Shown here: positions 1 through 8,240 of the stretch, piece after piece
How positions within the stretch are numbered: position 1 is the first letter of the stretch
Layout: each line of letters opens with the position of its first letter
NCBI GenBank assembly: GCA_025937835.1
Contig: JAICQO010000006.1
Coordinates: 1-64,000 of the forward strand
DNA length: 64,000 nucleotides
Source: Polyangiaceae bacterium
GTDB taxonomy: Bacteria; Myxococcota_A; Polyangia; Polyangiales; Polyangiaceae
Direction: 5' to 3'
Notes under the pieces: model-generated
Told to the model about the DNA's origin: nothing
The model's database searches: none
What the model saw: the letters and a program-made list of their open reading frames with translations, nothing else
Position numbers and translations under genes: made by a program

Positions 1-141
1 CAAGAGCAGCAACGAAGCGAGCCCGGTCAGCGACATCACCGCGAAGGTCAGGCGCCGAAAGGGCCGGCGAGGAGCCGGCAGCTCCGCCAGATCCGCTTCG
101 GGTGGAGGAGCCGGCGCGACCGCGGAGACGGGACTTTCCAT
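1..141 (-). CDS. Putative membrane protein, N-terminal fragment
   Basis: The gene enters the window from the left; only its first 47 codons are present, starting at an ATG whose complement lies at 139-141. The visible protein has an Ala/Pro/Glu-rich cytoplasmic start, an Arg-rich patch (RRPFRRL) and then the start of a hydrophobic helix, which fits a membrane anchor with a positive-inside boundary. It diverges from the zinc-ribbon gene that starts at 275, so the 133 bp between them should hold both promoters. Too little is present to name a family. Confidence 0.5.
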   Translation of the reverse strand, partial: MESPVSAVAPAPPPEADLAELPAPRRPFRRLTFAVMSLTGLASLLLL

Positions 142-274
142 TGCGCTGAGCTCCTCCGACAGCCGGACTCTCGGGTTGTTCCCACGGGGAAGCGGCTCAC
201 GTGTACAGCAACACTGGAATAGCCAAAAAACCGCCCCTCTGAAGGACCTACGAGAGCTACCCTTTGGGTTCTCG

Positions 275-811
275 ATGGCTCAGACGGAAAAGATCATCTG
301 CTCGTCGTGCGGCTTCGCGAACACTCCTCCGCTGGCGAACAGCCGCTGCGCCTCGTGCGGCGCCCGCGTGGAAGACCTCAAGCAGCAGACGCAGAAGCGC
401 GAGGAGATAGAGCGTCGCTTCCGTCAAGAAGGCTTCAGTCTGGTCTGGTTCGGGATCGCCTTCGCGGTGATGGCCGTCATGACCTCGGCGCTGGTGATGG
501 GGCTACCGATCGTGATCCCGCTGCTCGACTTCGAGGGCTCGGCGGGCATGCTGGTGTCGATCCCGGTCTGGTTCTTGGGTGGGCTGTTGATCGGCCTGAT
601 CTCGCCCGGCCGCACGTACATCGAGCCGATCGTCGCGGTGTTCCTGGTCGCGGTTCCGACGGCGTTCGTGCTGCACCTGAATCAGACGGTGAAGACGATG
701 CCGGCGTTCATGTACATCTTGATGTCCGCCCTCGGCGTGCTCTTCACGCTGATTGGCTCGTACCTCGGCGAGCGCATCCAGCTCGGCCCCCCCGCGCCGG
801 CGTCCGAGTAG
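275..811 (+). CDS. Zinc-ribbon integral membrane protein
   Basis: This 178-residue protein has an N-terminal zinc ribbon with two Cys pairs (CSSCGF and CASCGA, about residues 9-29), then a charged helical stretch and about four hydrophobic helices covering residues 58-165. The architecture is common in bacterial membrane proteins of unknown role. An in-frame ATG at 176 would add 33 residues of non-conserved character; the ATG at 275 puts the zinc ribbon at the N-terminus and is preferred, although no strong Shine-Dalgarno precedes either. Its stop overlaps the GTG of the next lipoprotein gene by one base, suggesting co-translation. The function is unknown. Confidence 0.7.
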   Translation: MAQTEKIICSSCGFANTPPLANSRCASCGARVEDLKQQTQKREEIERRFRQEGFSLVWFGIAFAVMAVMTSALVMGLPIVIPLLDFEGSAGMLVSIPVWFLGGLLIGLISPGRTYIEPIVAVFLVAVPTAFVLHLNQTVKTMPAFMYILMSALGVLFTLIGSYLGERIQLGPPAPASE

Positions 812-1221
812 TGATTCGCATCCTCGTCCTGTCGGCGCTTTCGCTGCTCGGCTGCCGCTCGCAAGAAGCGCGCGCCCTCGAGGCGGAGGCGGCGCGCATC
901 GGCCGCGCCGTCGATGCGTTGCGCGACGCCCCGAACGAGGCCAAGGCGCCGCTGCTCGGCGCGCTCGAGGCCGAGGCTTGCGACGACTCCGAGACCTGCG
1001 GCCTGAAAGCGCTGTGCAGCCGCGCCTACTCGCGCCACGTCGAGGGGCTCGACAAGAGCGCCCGCGTGAAGGCGATGCTCGCCCCGGACGCCGGCGCCGA
1101 GCAGGCCGGAGCAGCGGTGGCGCTGCTGAAAGAAGCGGAGAGCGCGCTCGCCGAAGCCGCGCAGCTCACCGAGGACTGCGCGGCCAAACAAGGCGAGCTG
1201 CGGCGCCGGCTCAAACCGTGA
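811..1221 (+). CDS. Small putative lipoprotein
   Basis: The GTG start at 811 shares one base with the stop of the preceding gene. The 136-residue product opens with a short hydrophobic segment ending in a lipobox (LLGC, Cys at about 15), so it is probably a lipid-anchored envelope protein. The mature part is Ala/Glu-rich and helical, with four further Cys (CDDSETC, LC, DC) that could form disulfides. Coupling to the zinc-ribbon membrane protein suggests a shared envelope role. No family is recognised. Confidence 0.6.
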   Translation: MIRILVLSALSLLGCRSQEARALEAEAARIGRAVDALRDAPNEAKAPLLGALEAEACDDSETCGLKALCSRAYSRHVEGLDKSARVKAMLAPDAGAEQAGAAVALLKEAESALAEAAQLTEDCAAKQGELRRRLKP

Positions 1222-1232
1222 GCGCGTAGCGC

Positions 1233-2705
1233 TCAGTTCGACGCGGCGGGCGCGGGCGCGGCAGGCGCGGGCGCCGCGGGCTTCGGAGCTGCCGACTTTT
1301 CCGCGACCTTTTGGGGCTTCGGCGCCTCGACCTTCGCGGACTTGCCACCCGCACCGGCAGCGGCTGGCGCGGCCGCGGTCTTGGCATCGGCCTTGGCCGG
1401 CTCGGCCGAGGCGACCTCGGGCTTGGTGTCGACCCAGGTCACGTAGCCGTAGTTCTGGACGCGGTGGAAGCTCAAGCCGTTCACCGGCGACCAGGTCACG
1501 GCACCCTCGTCTTCGATCGCATGGAAGTTCAGGCGCCAGATGTCGCCGAACGCCGGCGGGTTGCGATCGCCGTTCACGCTGAGCGACTTCCACGGCACGA
1601 ACACCTCGACCACGTAGCCCTGGTCCTTGTCGGTGCCCTTCTCTCCGCTCTTGCCGAGCGTGCCCTGGATCGAGACGGCGGACTTCAGGTGCGAGGACCA
1701 ATCCTCGTGACCCCACGGACCGTCCTTGACCATCGGATCCTTGAACTTGTCGAACCGCGTGTCGAACACGTGGTTCGTCGGCGTGATCTGGATCTCGTAG
1801 TAGTCCTTGTTGTCGTTACGATCGGCGTCGATCAGCATCTCCACCGCGTCGTCCTTGGTGATGTGCTTCTCTTCCTTCTGCTTCTCGTCGAGCTCGCTCG
1901 TCACGTTGGCATCGACGATCTCGTAACCGGCGTAGAAGCCGGCGTCGCTCCAGAGCAGCTTGACCGTGCCCTTGACGTCGATCTTCGGCGTGCCCTTGGC
2001 GGCGTGCGGGTCGCCGAGTTCGAGCGCCGTCGCGCTCTTCCAGGCGTCCTCGTCGAGCTTGCCGTCGACGGCGATCTTGGCCTTGGCGGGCAGCTTGCCG
2101 GCCTCGATCCGCGTCATGCGCGGCTTCTCGGGCGGAGGCACAGAGACTGCAATCGATACGACCTTGGCCGCGCCCTCGCCGTCTTTTTCTCCCGCGACCA
2201 CGTTCAATCGCTGATCCTTCTTGGCGACGCCCGCGACGACGTCGATCCTCTCCGTCTTCACGCTCTTCGGCACCTTGAAGCGCAGCTCGTCGACGTAGAC
2301 CTTGCCGGCTTGCCAGGCCTCGGGCGGCAGCGCCGGGCGGCCCTCGCGCGGCTCGCGCAGCGGCCCCTCGTCATCGAGCGTCTCGATCCGCTCTCCGGAG
2401 CCGTCGAGCACGTGCGTGAACAGGCGGTAACCCTGCTCCACCGGCTTGGTCGACTGCCAGTACAGCGTGAGGGTCACGCGCTGACCCGGCTTGACGGGCT
2501 TCTGCGGGCTGAGCTCGTAGCCGATCAGCCGCACCTTGCCGTCGAAATCGACGTCGAGCTTGATCGTCTCCTTCGGCGCCTCGCTGACGATATAGGCCTT
2601 CAGCCGCTCCGCCTCCGCCTCGAAGTCCGGCTTCTTGCTGTGACAAGCGCTCAGCACGACGCCGAGCACGAACGCATACACACCTTTGCGAACCAAGAGC
2701 GTCAT
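1233..2705 (-). CDS. Lipoprotein with CBM9-like domain
   Basis: This is a 490-residue lipoprotein: the signal segment ends in LSAC (Cys about 21). Residues ~45-190 look like a beta-rich domain, and residues ~210-425 resemble the carbohydrate-binding module family 9-like fold (a typical start IAVDGKLDEDAW, then LWSDAGFYAGYEI, followed by MLIDADRN and YYEIQITP). The C-terminal ~65 residues are a low-complexity Ala/Pro/Lys tail. It lies 7 bp downstream of ffh on the same strand, with a GAGGA Shine-Dalgarno in the gap, so it is probably in the ffh operon. A sugar- or glycan-binding role at the cell surface is inferred from the fold; no catalytic residues are evident. Confidence 0.75.
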   Translation of the reverse strand: MTLLVRKGVYAFVLGVVLSACHSKKPDFEAEAERLKAYIVSEAPKETIKLDVDFDGKVRLIGYELSPQKPVKPGQRVTLTLYWQSTKPVEQGYRLFTHVLDGSGERIETLDDEGPLREPREGRPALPPEAWQAGKVYVDELRFKVPKSVKTERIDVVAGVAKKDQRLNVVAGEKDGEGAAKVVSIAVSVPPPEKPRMTRIEAGKLPAKAKIAVDGKLDEDAWKSATALELGDPHAAKGTPKIDVKGTVKLLWSDAGFYAGYEIVDANVTSELDEKQKEEKHITKDDAVEMLIDADRNDNKDYYEIQITPTNHVFDTRFDKFKDPMVKDGPWGHEDWSSHLKSAVSIQGTLGKSGEKGTDKDQGYVVEVFVPWKSLSVNGDRNPPAFGDIWRLNFHAIEDEGAVTWSPVNGLSFHRVQNYGYVTWVDTKPEVASAEPAKADAKTAAAPAAAGAGGKSAKVEAPKPQKVAEKSAAPKPAAPAPAAPAPAASN

Positions 2706-2712
2706 CGATTCC

Positions 2713-4311
2713 TCATTTCCCCTTGTTCTTCTTGCGGGCGTCGCGCTCGCGCTTGCGCTGATTCTTCTTCGCGTTCTTCTCGGACTTGCTCAGCACCTTC
2801 ATGCGCGGCGCTTCCATGGCGCCGCCCGGCATGCCCATGCCGGGGAAACCCATGCCGGGGAAACCCATTCCCGGAAAGCCCATGCCCGGCGGCATCTGCG
2901 GCATCTGACCCGAGCCCATCTTGCGGCGCATGTTGCGGGCCATCGCCAGGTTCTTGAGCCCGGGGATGTTGCCCATGAAGCCCAGGTCCTGCCCCATGCC
3001 GCCCATCATCTGACGCATGAACAAGAATTTTTGAACGAGCTCGCTCACGGCTTGTTCGGTCTGGCCGGAGCCGCGCGCGATGCGGCGCACGCGTGACGGT
3101 TCGCGCACCAGCGAGTGCGCGTCCTCGCGCTCCGCTCGCGTCATCGATTGGATGATCGCCTCGACGCGTCCGAGCTCGCCCTCGTCGATCTGGTCCGCGG
3201 CGCCGGGCGGCAACATCGCGCCCATGCCCGGGATCTTGTCCATCAGATCCTTCAGCGAGCCCATCTTCTGGATCATGCGGATCTGATTCAAGAAGTCGTC
3301 GAGCGTGAAGTTGCCCGACATCATGCGCGCCGCGTCTTCTTCGGCCTTCTTCTGATCGACGACCTCTTCGAAGTCCTTCATCAGGCCGACGACGTCGCCC
3401 ATGCCGAGCACGCGGCTCGCCATGCCCTCGGGCCTGAACGGCTCGAGCTTGTCGGTGGTCTCGCCCATGCCGATGAACAGCACGGGTGCGCCGGTTACTT
3501 CTTTGACGCTGAGCGCTGCGCCGCCGCGGGCGTCGCCGTCGAGCTTGGTCAGCACCACGCCCGTCAGGGACAGCGGCTCGTTGAAGCCGCGCGCGGTCTT
3601 GACCGCGTCCTGACCGATCATCGCGTCCACCACGAGCAGCACGTTGTCCGGCTGCACCGCCTCGCGGATCGCCGACAACTCCCGCATCAGCGCCTCGTCG
3701 ATCGCGAGACGGCCGGCGGTATCGTAGAGGATCACGTCGCAGCCGCGCTTCGCGGCCTCGCCCTTGGCGGCCTGGCAGATCTCGAGCGGCGTCGCGCCCG
3801 GGATGTTGAACACCGGCACGTCGATCTGACTGCCGAGCACCTGGAGCTGCTCGACCGCGGCCGGGCGCTGCATGTCGGCGGCGACGAGCAGCGGCTTCTT
3901 GCCCTCCTTGCTCAGATAGCGCGCGAGCTTGGCGGAGCTCGTGGTCTTGCCGGAGCCCTGCAGACCGACCATCATGATGCCGGTCGGGCCGCGGTCGGCG
4001 AACTCGAGCGCTTCGCCCTCGTGAGCCATCAGCGCCACCAGCTCGTCGTGGCAAATCTTGATGAACTGCTCACCCGCGCCGACGCGGTGGGTCTCGCCAC
4101 CGTGGCGCACGCGCGTCTGCACCGTGAGCCCCACGGCCTTGCTCTCGACGCGCGACAGGAAGCTCTTGACGACGCCGAGCTCGACGTCGGCCTCGAGCAA
4201 CGAGGTCCTCACCTCGCGTAGCGCGGACTGGATGTTTTCTGGCTTGAGCTCGGTGAGGCCGGCGAGGCGGTTTTGAGCCTCGCGAAACCCCTTCGCTAGT
4301 GCGTCGAACAC
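2713..4311 (-). CDS. ffh: Signal recognition particle protein Ffh
   Basis: Ffh binds 4.5S RNA and signal sequences of nascent membrane proteins and docks with FtsY. An N-terminal four-helix domain is followed by the GTPase G domain with P-loop GLQGSGKTT (about residue 116), DTAGR and TKLDGDARGG, then the Met-rich M domain. I chose the GTG at 4311 because the protein then begins FDALAKGF, matching the usual Ffh N-terminus; an in-frame GTG at 4329 would add six residues. The C-terminus is longer than usual: a GFPGM-type repeat encoded by a 15-bp tandem repeat at 2836-2880, followed by a strongly basic tail. The CBM9-like lipoprotein follows in the same transcription unit. Confidence 0.95.
   Translation of the reverse strand: MFDALAKGFREAQNRLAGLTELKPENIQSALREVRTSLLEADVELGVVKSFLSRVESKAVGLTVQTRVRHGGETHRVGAGEQFIKICHDELVALMAHEGEALEFADRGPTGIMMVGLQGSGKTTSSAKLARYLSKEGKKPLLVAADMQRPAAVEQLQVLGSQIDVPVFNIPGATPLEICQAAKGEAAKRGCDVILYDTAGRLAIDEALMRELSAIREAVQPDNVLLVVDAMIGQDAVKTARGFNEPLSLTGVVLTKLDGDARGGAALSVKEVTGAPVLFIGMGETTDKLEPFRPEGMASRVLGMGDVVGLMKDFEEVVDQKKAEEDAARMMSGNFTLDDFLNQIRMIQKMGSLKDLMDKIPGMGAMLPPGAADQIDEGELGRVEAIIQSMTRAEREDAHSLVREPSRVRRIARGSGQTEQAVSELVQKFLFMRQMMGGMGQDLGFMGNIPGLKNLAMARNMRRKMGSGQMPQMPPGMGFPGMGFPGMGFPGMGMPGGAMEAPRMKVLSKSEKNAKKNQRKRERDARKKNKGK
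2836..2880. repeat. 15-bp tandem repeat inside ffh
   Basis: Two exact copies of a 15-bp unit (CATGCCGGGGAAACC, 2836-2850 and 2851-2865) are followed by one diverged copy (2866-2880). On the minus strand each encodes Gly-Phe-Pro-Gly-Met, giving the Met/Gly/Pro-rich tail of Ffh. Copy-number change would stay in frame. Confidence 0.8.
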
Positions 4312-4461
4312 GGGGCGGGGTCTTAGCACAGGTCCTGACGCGTCTGATCACTGGCCGGCGTGCCGGACGATTCACGCGGTTTTTCAGTCTTCTGGCTTCG
4401 GGTTCCGGCGGCCGTCAGGGCCGCGTTCTTCGCGACTCGAGTGCGTTCCCGCGCGACCCGG

Positions 4462-5991
4462 TCAAGAACCCTGCTCGGTCAAGAGCCGCTCCACGTCCGC
4501 CATGGTGAACGGCTTTTCGATGGCGCGGCCGCGGTGTTGGTCCAGGAACGCCTGAGCCCGCTCGGTGAAGGCGCCGCCGGTCATGAACACGAAACGCGGG
4601 ACGAGGTCCGGGTGATCCTTCTCCACGGCCTCGAACACACGCTGCCCCGACACGTCGGGCATCATCAGATCGCACAGCACGAGATCGTACATTGCGTCCG
4701 TGGCGAGCCGGTTGAGCGCGTCGCGACCGCTCGCCGCCACCACCACGTCGTGCTTGCCGCGGAACGCGAAGCTCAGCGTGTGCCCGAGCAACGGCTCGTC
4801 GTCGATCACCAGGATCCGCGCGCAAGCCGGCGCGGGCGCGGGCGCCTTGGCCGGTCCCGCCGCGAGCTGCACGCCATCGCGGGCACGCGGCAGCGCCACG
4901 CGAAACTGCGAGCCGCGCCCGAGCGAGCTCTGCGCGCTGATCTGTCCGCCGTGGGCGAGCACGATGCTCTGGCAGATCGCGAGCCCGAGGCCCGTCCCCA
5001 TGCCGGCGGGCTTGGTCGTGAAGAACGGCTCGAACACGTGCGCCAGGTCTTCGGCGGCGATGCCGCTGCCCGTATCCGTGATCTCGACCACGACGCGCTC
5101 GTGCTCGAGCCGCGTCGTGAGCACAATCTCCCCGCTCTGGTCGCTGGCGCGATCGAGCGAATGAGCCGCGTTCATCAGCAGGTTCAAGAACACCTGCCCG
5201 ATGCGGGCCTCGTCCGCCACGATCGGCGGCACGCCCGCGTAGCGCTTCACGAGCCTTGCGCGGTGGCGGATCTCGTTCCACGCGATGTTGACGCTGGCAT
5301 CGAGCACGGACTCGACGTTCACCAGGCTCCAGTTTTCGGCGGCCGGGCGGTTGTCGGCGACCGGCCTGGAGAACGTGATCAGGTCACGAGCGATCACGCG
5401 TACTCGGTCCGCGCCTTCGCGCGCGTTGTGCAGAGATTGCAGCACATCGCTCTGGAGCTCGGCGTGCGCTGCCGTCGACGGGATCATCTCCGACAGCGCT
5501 TGCGTCGCGAGATCGATGCTGCCGAGCACGTACGAGAGCGGGTTGTTGATCTCGTGGGCCACGCCCGCCGCGAGCTGTCCGAGCGACGCCAGCCGGTCGG
5601 CGCGCGTCAGCCGTTCTTCCGCCTTGCCCTCCTCGCTCACGTCGCGCACGAAGAACGCGACCGCGCGCTGACCCACCAGATCGATCGGCACCACGCGCAC
5701 CTCGAGCAGCAACGCTCCGCCCTTGGCTTCCAAACGCACCCGCTCCCGGCGCAGCGTCGGCGGTTTGCTCGATAGCTCGCAGGCACGATCCACGAGCTGC
5801 TTCATCTGCGGGTCGAGCTGATGGTCGGGGGCTCGCCCGGCCGAGGCGCCCATCAACCCGAGCAGCGCCGGGTTCGCGTAGAGCAGCCGCCCGCTCTCGA
5901 TCACGCCCACGCCGTCCGGCGTCATTTCCAGAACGGTGGCGGAGATGGCGCTAGCGCGCGCCGCGTCGGATTGCGGAGGCGTTGCAGTCAT
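4462..5991 (-). CDS. Hybrid sensor histidine kinase with C-terminal receiver
   Basis: The 509-residue, soluble-looking protein has a PAS-like sensor (about 15-120) and a HisKA dimerisation domain with the phospho-accepting His146 in AHEINNP. Its HATPase domain has N-box NLLMNAAHS (270-278), G1 DTGSG (306-310), F-box EPFF and G2 GTGLGL. A receiver (391-505) follows, with Asp441 in CDLMMPD and the conserved Lys in EKPF. No transmembrane helix or DNA-binding domain is seen, so it probably signals from the cytoplasm by phosphorelay to a partner encoded elsewhere. The ATG at 5991 has a GAGGGG Shine-Dalgarno about 7 nt upstream. It diverges from rpoH across a ~320-bp intergenic region; a link to stress response is only suggested by position. 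Confidence 0.9.
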   Translation of the reverse strand: MTATPPQSDAARASAISATVLEMTPDGVGVIESGRLLYANPALLGLMGASAGRAPDHQLDPQMKQLVDRACELSSKPPTLRRERVRLEAKGGALLLEVRVVPIDLVGQRAVAFFVRDVSEEGKAEERLTRADRLASLGQLAAGVAHEINNPLSYVLGSIDLATQALSEMIPSTAAHAELQSDVLQSLHNAREGADRVRVIARDLITFSRPVADNRPAAENWSLVNVESVLDASVNIAWNEIRHRARLVKRYAGVPPIVADEARIGQVFLNLLMNAAHSLDRASDQSGEIVLTTRLEHERVVVEITDTGSGIAAEDLAHVFEPFFTTKPAGMGTGLGLAICQSIVLAHGGQISAQSSLGRGSQFRVALPRARDGVQLAAGPAKAPAPAPACARILVIDDEPLLGHTLSFAFRGKHDVVVAASGRDALNRLATDAMYDLVLCDLMMPDVSGQRVFEAVEKDHPDLVPRFVFMTGGAFTERAQAFLDQHRGRAIEKPFTMADVERLLTEQGS

Positions 5992-6314
5992 TGCTGACCC
6001 CTCGGACCGTTCCGAAATAGCAGAACCGGGCTCGCTTGGGGATCCTCACGCTCTGCGCCCGGGACCGGCCCCCGAGCGCCGTTCCTCCGAATTCCCTCCT
6101 TTCGTCCGCGGTTGGCGCGTTCTCCTGGCCACAGCGGACAAGGCTCGCGGGCCGGATCGACCGGCGAAATTCGACGTCACCGCACCGCCCCGCGCGGTCC
6201 GAAGCCGGGGTCAGGGCACGCGGCGCGCGTTCTTGACGCGTGCCTGCGAGGGCCGCACGCTCTCTCTCCTTTCTTGTTTTGCCGCTCCGAGCAGCGCGCG
6301 ACGTGGAGAATTCA
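5992..6314. other. Divergent intergenic region, histidine kinase/rpoH
   Basis: About 320 bp lie between the divergent kinase and rpoH starts. The stretch is GC-rich, and its open frames are overlapping shadows with no family signal. It must carry both promoters, but I cannot identify -35/-10 boxes with confidence. An rpoH-type GGAGAA Shine-Dalgarno is seen at 6305-6310. Confidence 0.4.
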
Positions 6315-7388
6315 GTGTCGAAGGCCCGAGAGCGAACCGCGCGCGAACCGAAGCCCAAGGCTCCCCCAAAAGACGCGGCCGAGGTCACCGAAGAAGCTTC
6401 CGCGGAGGACGAGCGCGAGCTCGACGAGGAACAGGTCGTCGAGGGGGTCGCCGAGTTCGCGGCTGACGAGGGACCGGCGCTCGGGGACGACGCGCTCGAC
6501 GCACCGCCCGTCTCCGAGGGGGCGTCCAAGGGCACGCTGGCCCGGGTCGACGCGCTGCAGACCTACATGCGCGAGGTGCAGCGGCATGCGCTGCTCACCC
6601 CGGACGAAGAGCACGCCCTGGCCGTACGCTACGCGAGCACCGGAGACGTCGCGGCCGCGGCGCGGCTGGTCACGGGCAACCTGCGGCTGGTCGTGAAGAT
6701 CGCCTACGAGTACCGGCGCGCCTACAAGAACATGATGGACCTGGTCCAGGAGGGGAACATCGGCTTGATGCAAGCCGTGAAGCGCTACGACCCCTACCGC
6801 GGCGTGAAGTTGTCGAGCTACGCGGCCTGGTGGATCCGCGCCTACATGTTGCGCTTCATCCTCAACAACTGGCGGCTGGTGAAGATCGGCACGACCCAGG
6901 CGCAGCGCAAATTGTTCTTCAACCTGAACAAGGAGAAGGCGCGGCTGTCGGCGATGGGCATCGAGCCCACGCACGCGGAGATCGCCAAGCGCCTGAACGT
7001 CGAAGAGTCCGAGGTGATCGAGATGGATCGGCGCCTGGCCCGTTCCGACGCCTCGCTCGACGCCCCGGTCGGCGACAACGACGACCGCACCACCACCCGC
7101 CTCGAGCTGCTCCCGGCCGTCGATGCGAGCCCGGACCGCATCGCCGAGAGCGCGGAGCTCAGTCAGATCCTGCGTGAACGGCTCGACGAGTTCAGGAAGA
7201 CGCTCGCCGGTAAGGACGTGATCATCTTCGACAAGCGCCTGACCGCCGACGAGCCTCTGACCCTGCAAGAGCTCGGCGACGAGTTCGGGGTCTCGCGCGA
7301 GCGCGTGCGCCAGCTCGAGGCGCGCCTGACCGGGAAGCTCCGCGAATACTTGCGGCAATCGCTGGGCGACGCCGTCGGCGTCGGATGA
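6315..7388 (+). CDS. rpoH: RNA polymerase sigma factor RpoH (sigma-32 type)
   Basis: This is an alternative sigma factor of the heat-shock class. After an acidic N-terminal extension of about 75 residues there is a sigma-70 region 1.2/2 core (LVVKIAYEYRR, MDLVQEGNIGLM, YAAWWIRAYM). Next comes the RpoH-type box with QRKLFFNL, region 3, and region 4 with the helix-turn-helix ELGDEFGVSRERVRQLEAR. The longest frame begins at 6240, but GTG at 6315 has a GGAGAA Shine-Dalgarno 4 nt upstream and is chosen (357 residues). The acidic N-terminal extension is unusual for RpoH. The 3' end overlaps rsmI by four bases (ATGA). Confidence 0.9.
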   Translation: MSKARERTAREPKPKAPPKDAAEVTEEASAEDERELDEEQVVEGVAEFAADEGPALGDDALDAPPVSEGASKGTLARVDALQTYMREVQRHALLTPDEEHALAVRYASTGDVAAAARLVTGNLRLVVKIAYEYRRAYKNMMDLVQEGNIGLMQAVKRYDPYRGVKLSSYAAWWIRAYMLRFILNNWRLVKIGTTQAQRKLFFNLNKEKARLSAMGIEPTHAEIAKRLNVEESEVIEMDRRLARSDASLDAPVGDNDDRTTTRLELLPAVDASPDRIAESAELSQILRERLDEFRKTLAGKDVIIFDKRLTADEPLTLQELGDEFGVSRERVRQLEARLTGKLREYLRQSLGDAVGVG

Positions 7389-8224
7389 CGATCCCGGGCA
7401 CGCTGTACCTGGTGGCGACGCCGATCGGCAACCTCGGCGACATCACGCTGCGCGCGCTCGAGACGCTGCGCGCGGTCTCGCTGGTGCTCGCAGAGGACAC
7501 CCGACGCACGCGCGCGTTGCTCACGCATTTCGAGATCAAAAAGCCGCTCGTCAATCACGACGCCCACGCCAGCCCTGCCTCGATCGACGGCTTGATCGAG
7601 CGGCTGCGCGGCGGCGAGAGCGCCGCGCTCGTCACCGACGCGGGCACTCCGAGCGTGAGCGACCCCGGCACCGCGCTGGTCGCCGCGGCGGCCGAGCGAG
7701 GGGTTCCCGTCGTGCCCATTCCCGGCGTCAGCGCCGTGACCGCCGCGGTCGCAGCGTCGGGGCTGGTCGACAGCGCGTTTTCGTTCTTCGGCTTTCCGGC
7801 GCGGAGCGGCAAGAAGCGGGCAGACGTCTTGAGCCGCGTCGTACGCTCGCGCGAACCCGTGGTGCTGTTCGAGTCGCCGCACCGCGTGGCGCGCCTGCTC
7901 GCGGACCTCGCCGAGCTCGCCCCAGAGCGCCGCGCGGTGATCTGCCGCGAGCTCACCAAGCTCCACGAAGAGATCGCGCGGGGCACGCTGGCCGAGCTCG
8001 CCGCGCGCGACCCGACCGTGCGCGGTGAAGTCACGCTGGTGATCGACGCCTCGGAGTCCGACGACGAAGTTAGCGACGAGCCGCCGTCGGACGCAGAGCT
8101 GCTCGAGCTGCTGCGCGCTGGCGAGTCCCCGCGCGCGATCGTCGACGCGCTCGGCACGCGCTCCGGCGGTGCGCGGCGCGAGCTGTACCGGCGCGTGACC
8201 GAGCTTTCGCGGTCGCGCGAATAG
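7385..8224 (+). CDS. rsmI: 16S rRNA (cytidine(1402)-2'-O)-methyltransferase RsmI
   Basis: RsmI 2'-O-methylates C1402 in the ribosomal P site with S-adenosylmethionine. The 279-residue protein has the tetrapyrrole-methylase fold: the N-terminal GTLYLVATPIGNLGDIT, then AEDTRRTRALL, DAGTPSVSDPG and PIPGVSAVTAAV, followed by GFPARSGKK. Length and motif order match the family. Start ATG overlaps the rpoH stop by four bases, so the two are probably translated together; linkage of a ribosome-modification gene with rpoH is not diagnostic. Confidence 0.95.
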   Translation: MTIPGTLYLVATPIGNLGDITLRALETLRAVSLVLAEDTRRTRALLTHFEIKKPLVNHDAHASPASIDGLIERLRGGESAALVTDAGTPSVSDPGTALVAAAAERGVPVVPIPGVSAVTAAVAASGLVDSAFSFFGFPARSGKKRADVLSRVVRSREPVVLFESPHRVARLLADLAELAPERRAVICRELTKLHEEIARGTLAELAARDPTVRGEVTLVIDASESDDEVSDEPPSDAELLELLRAGESPRAIVDALGTRSGGARRELYRRVTELSRSRE

Positions 8225-8240
8225 GGGCACACTCAGCGCC

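Noticed and set aside
1311-2957. 548-codon plus-strand ORF opposite the CBM9-like lipoprotein and ffh.
   Set aside because: It is antisense to two well-supported genes, with Arg/His/Leu-rich composition typical of high-GC shadow frames.
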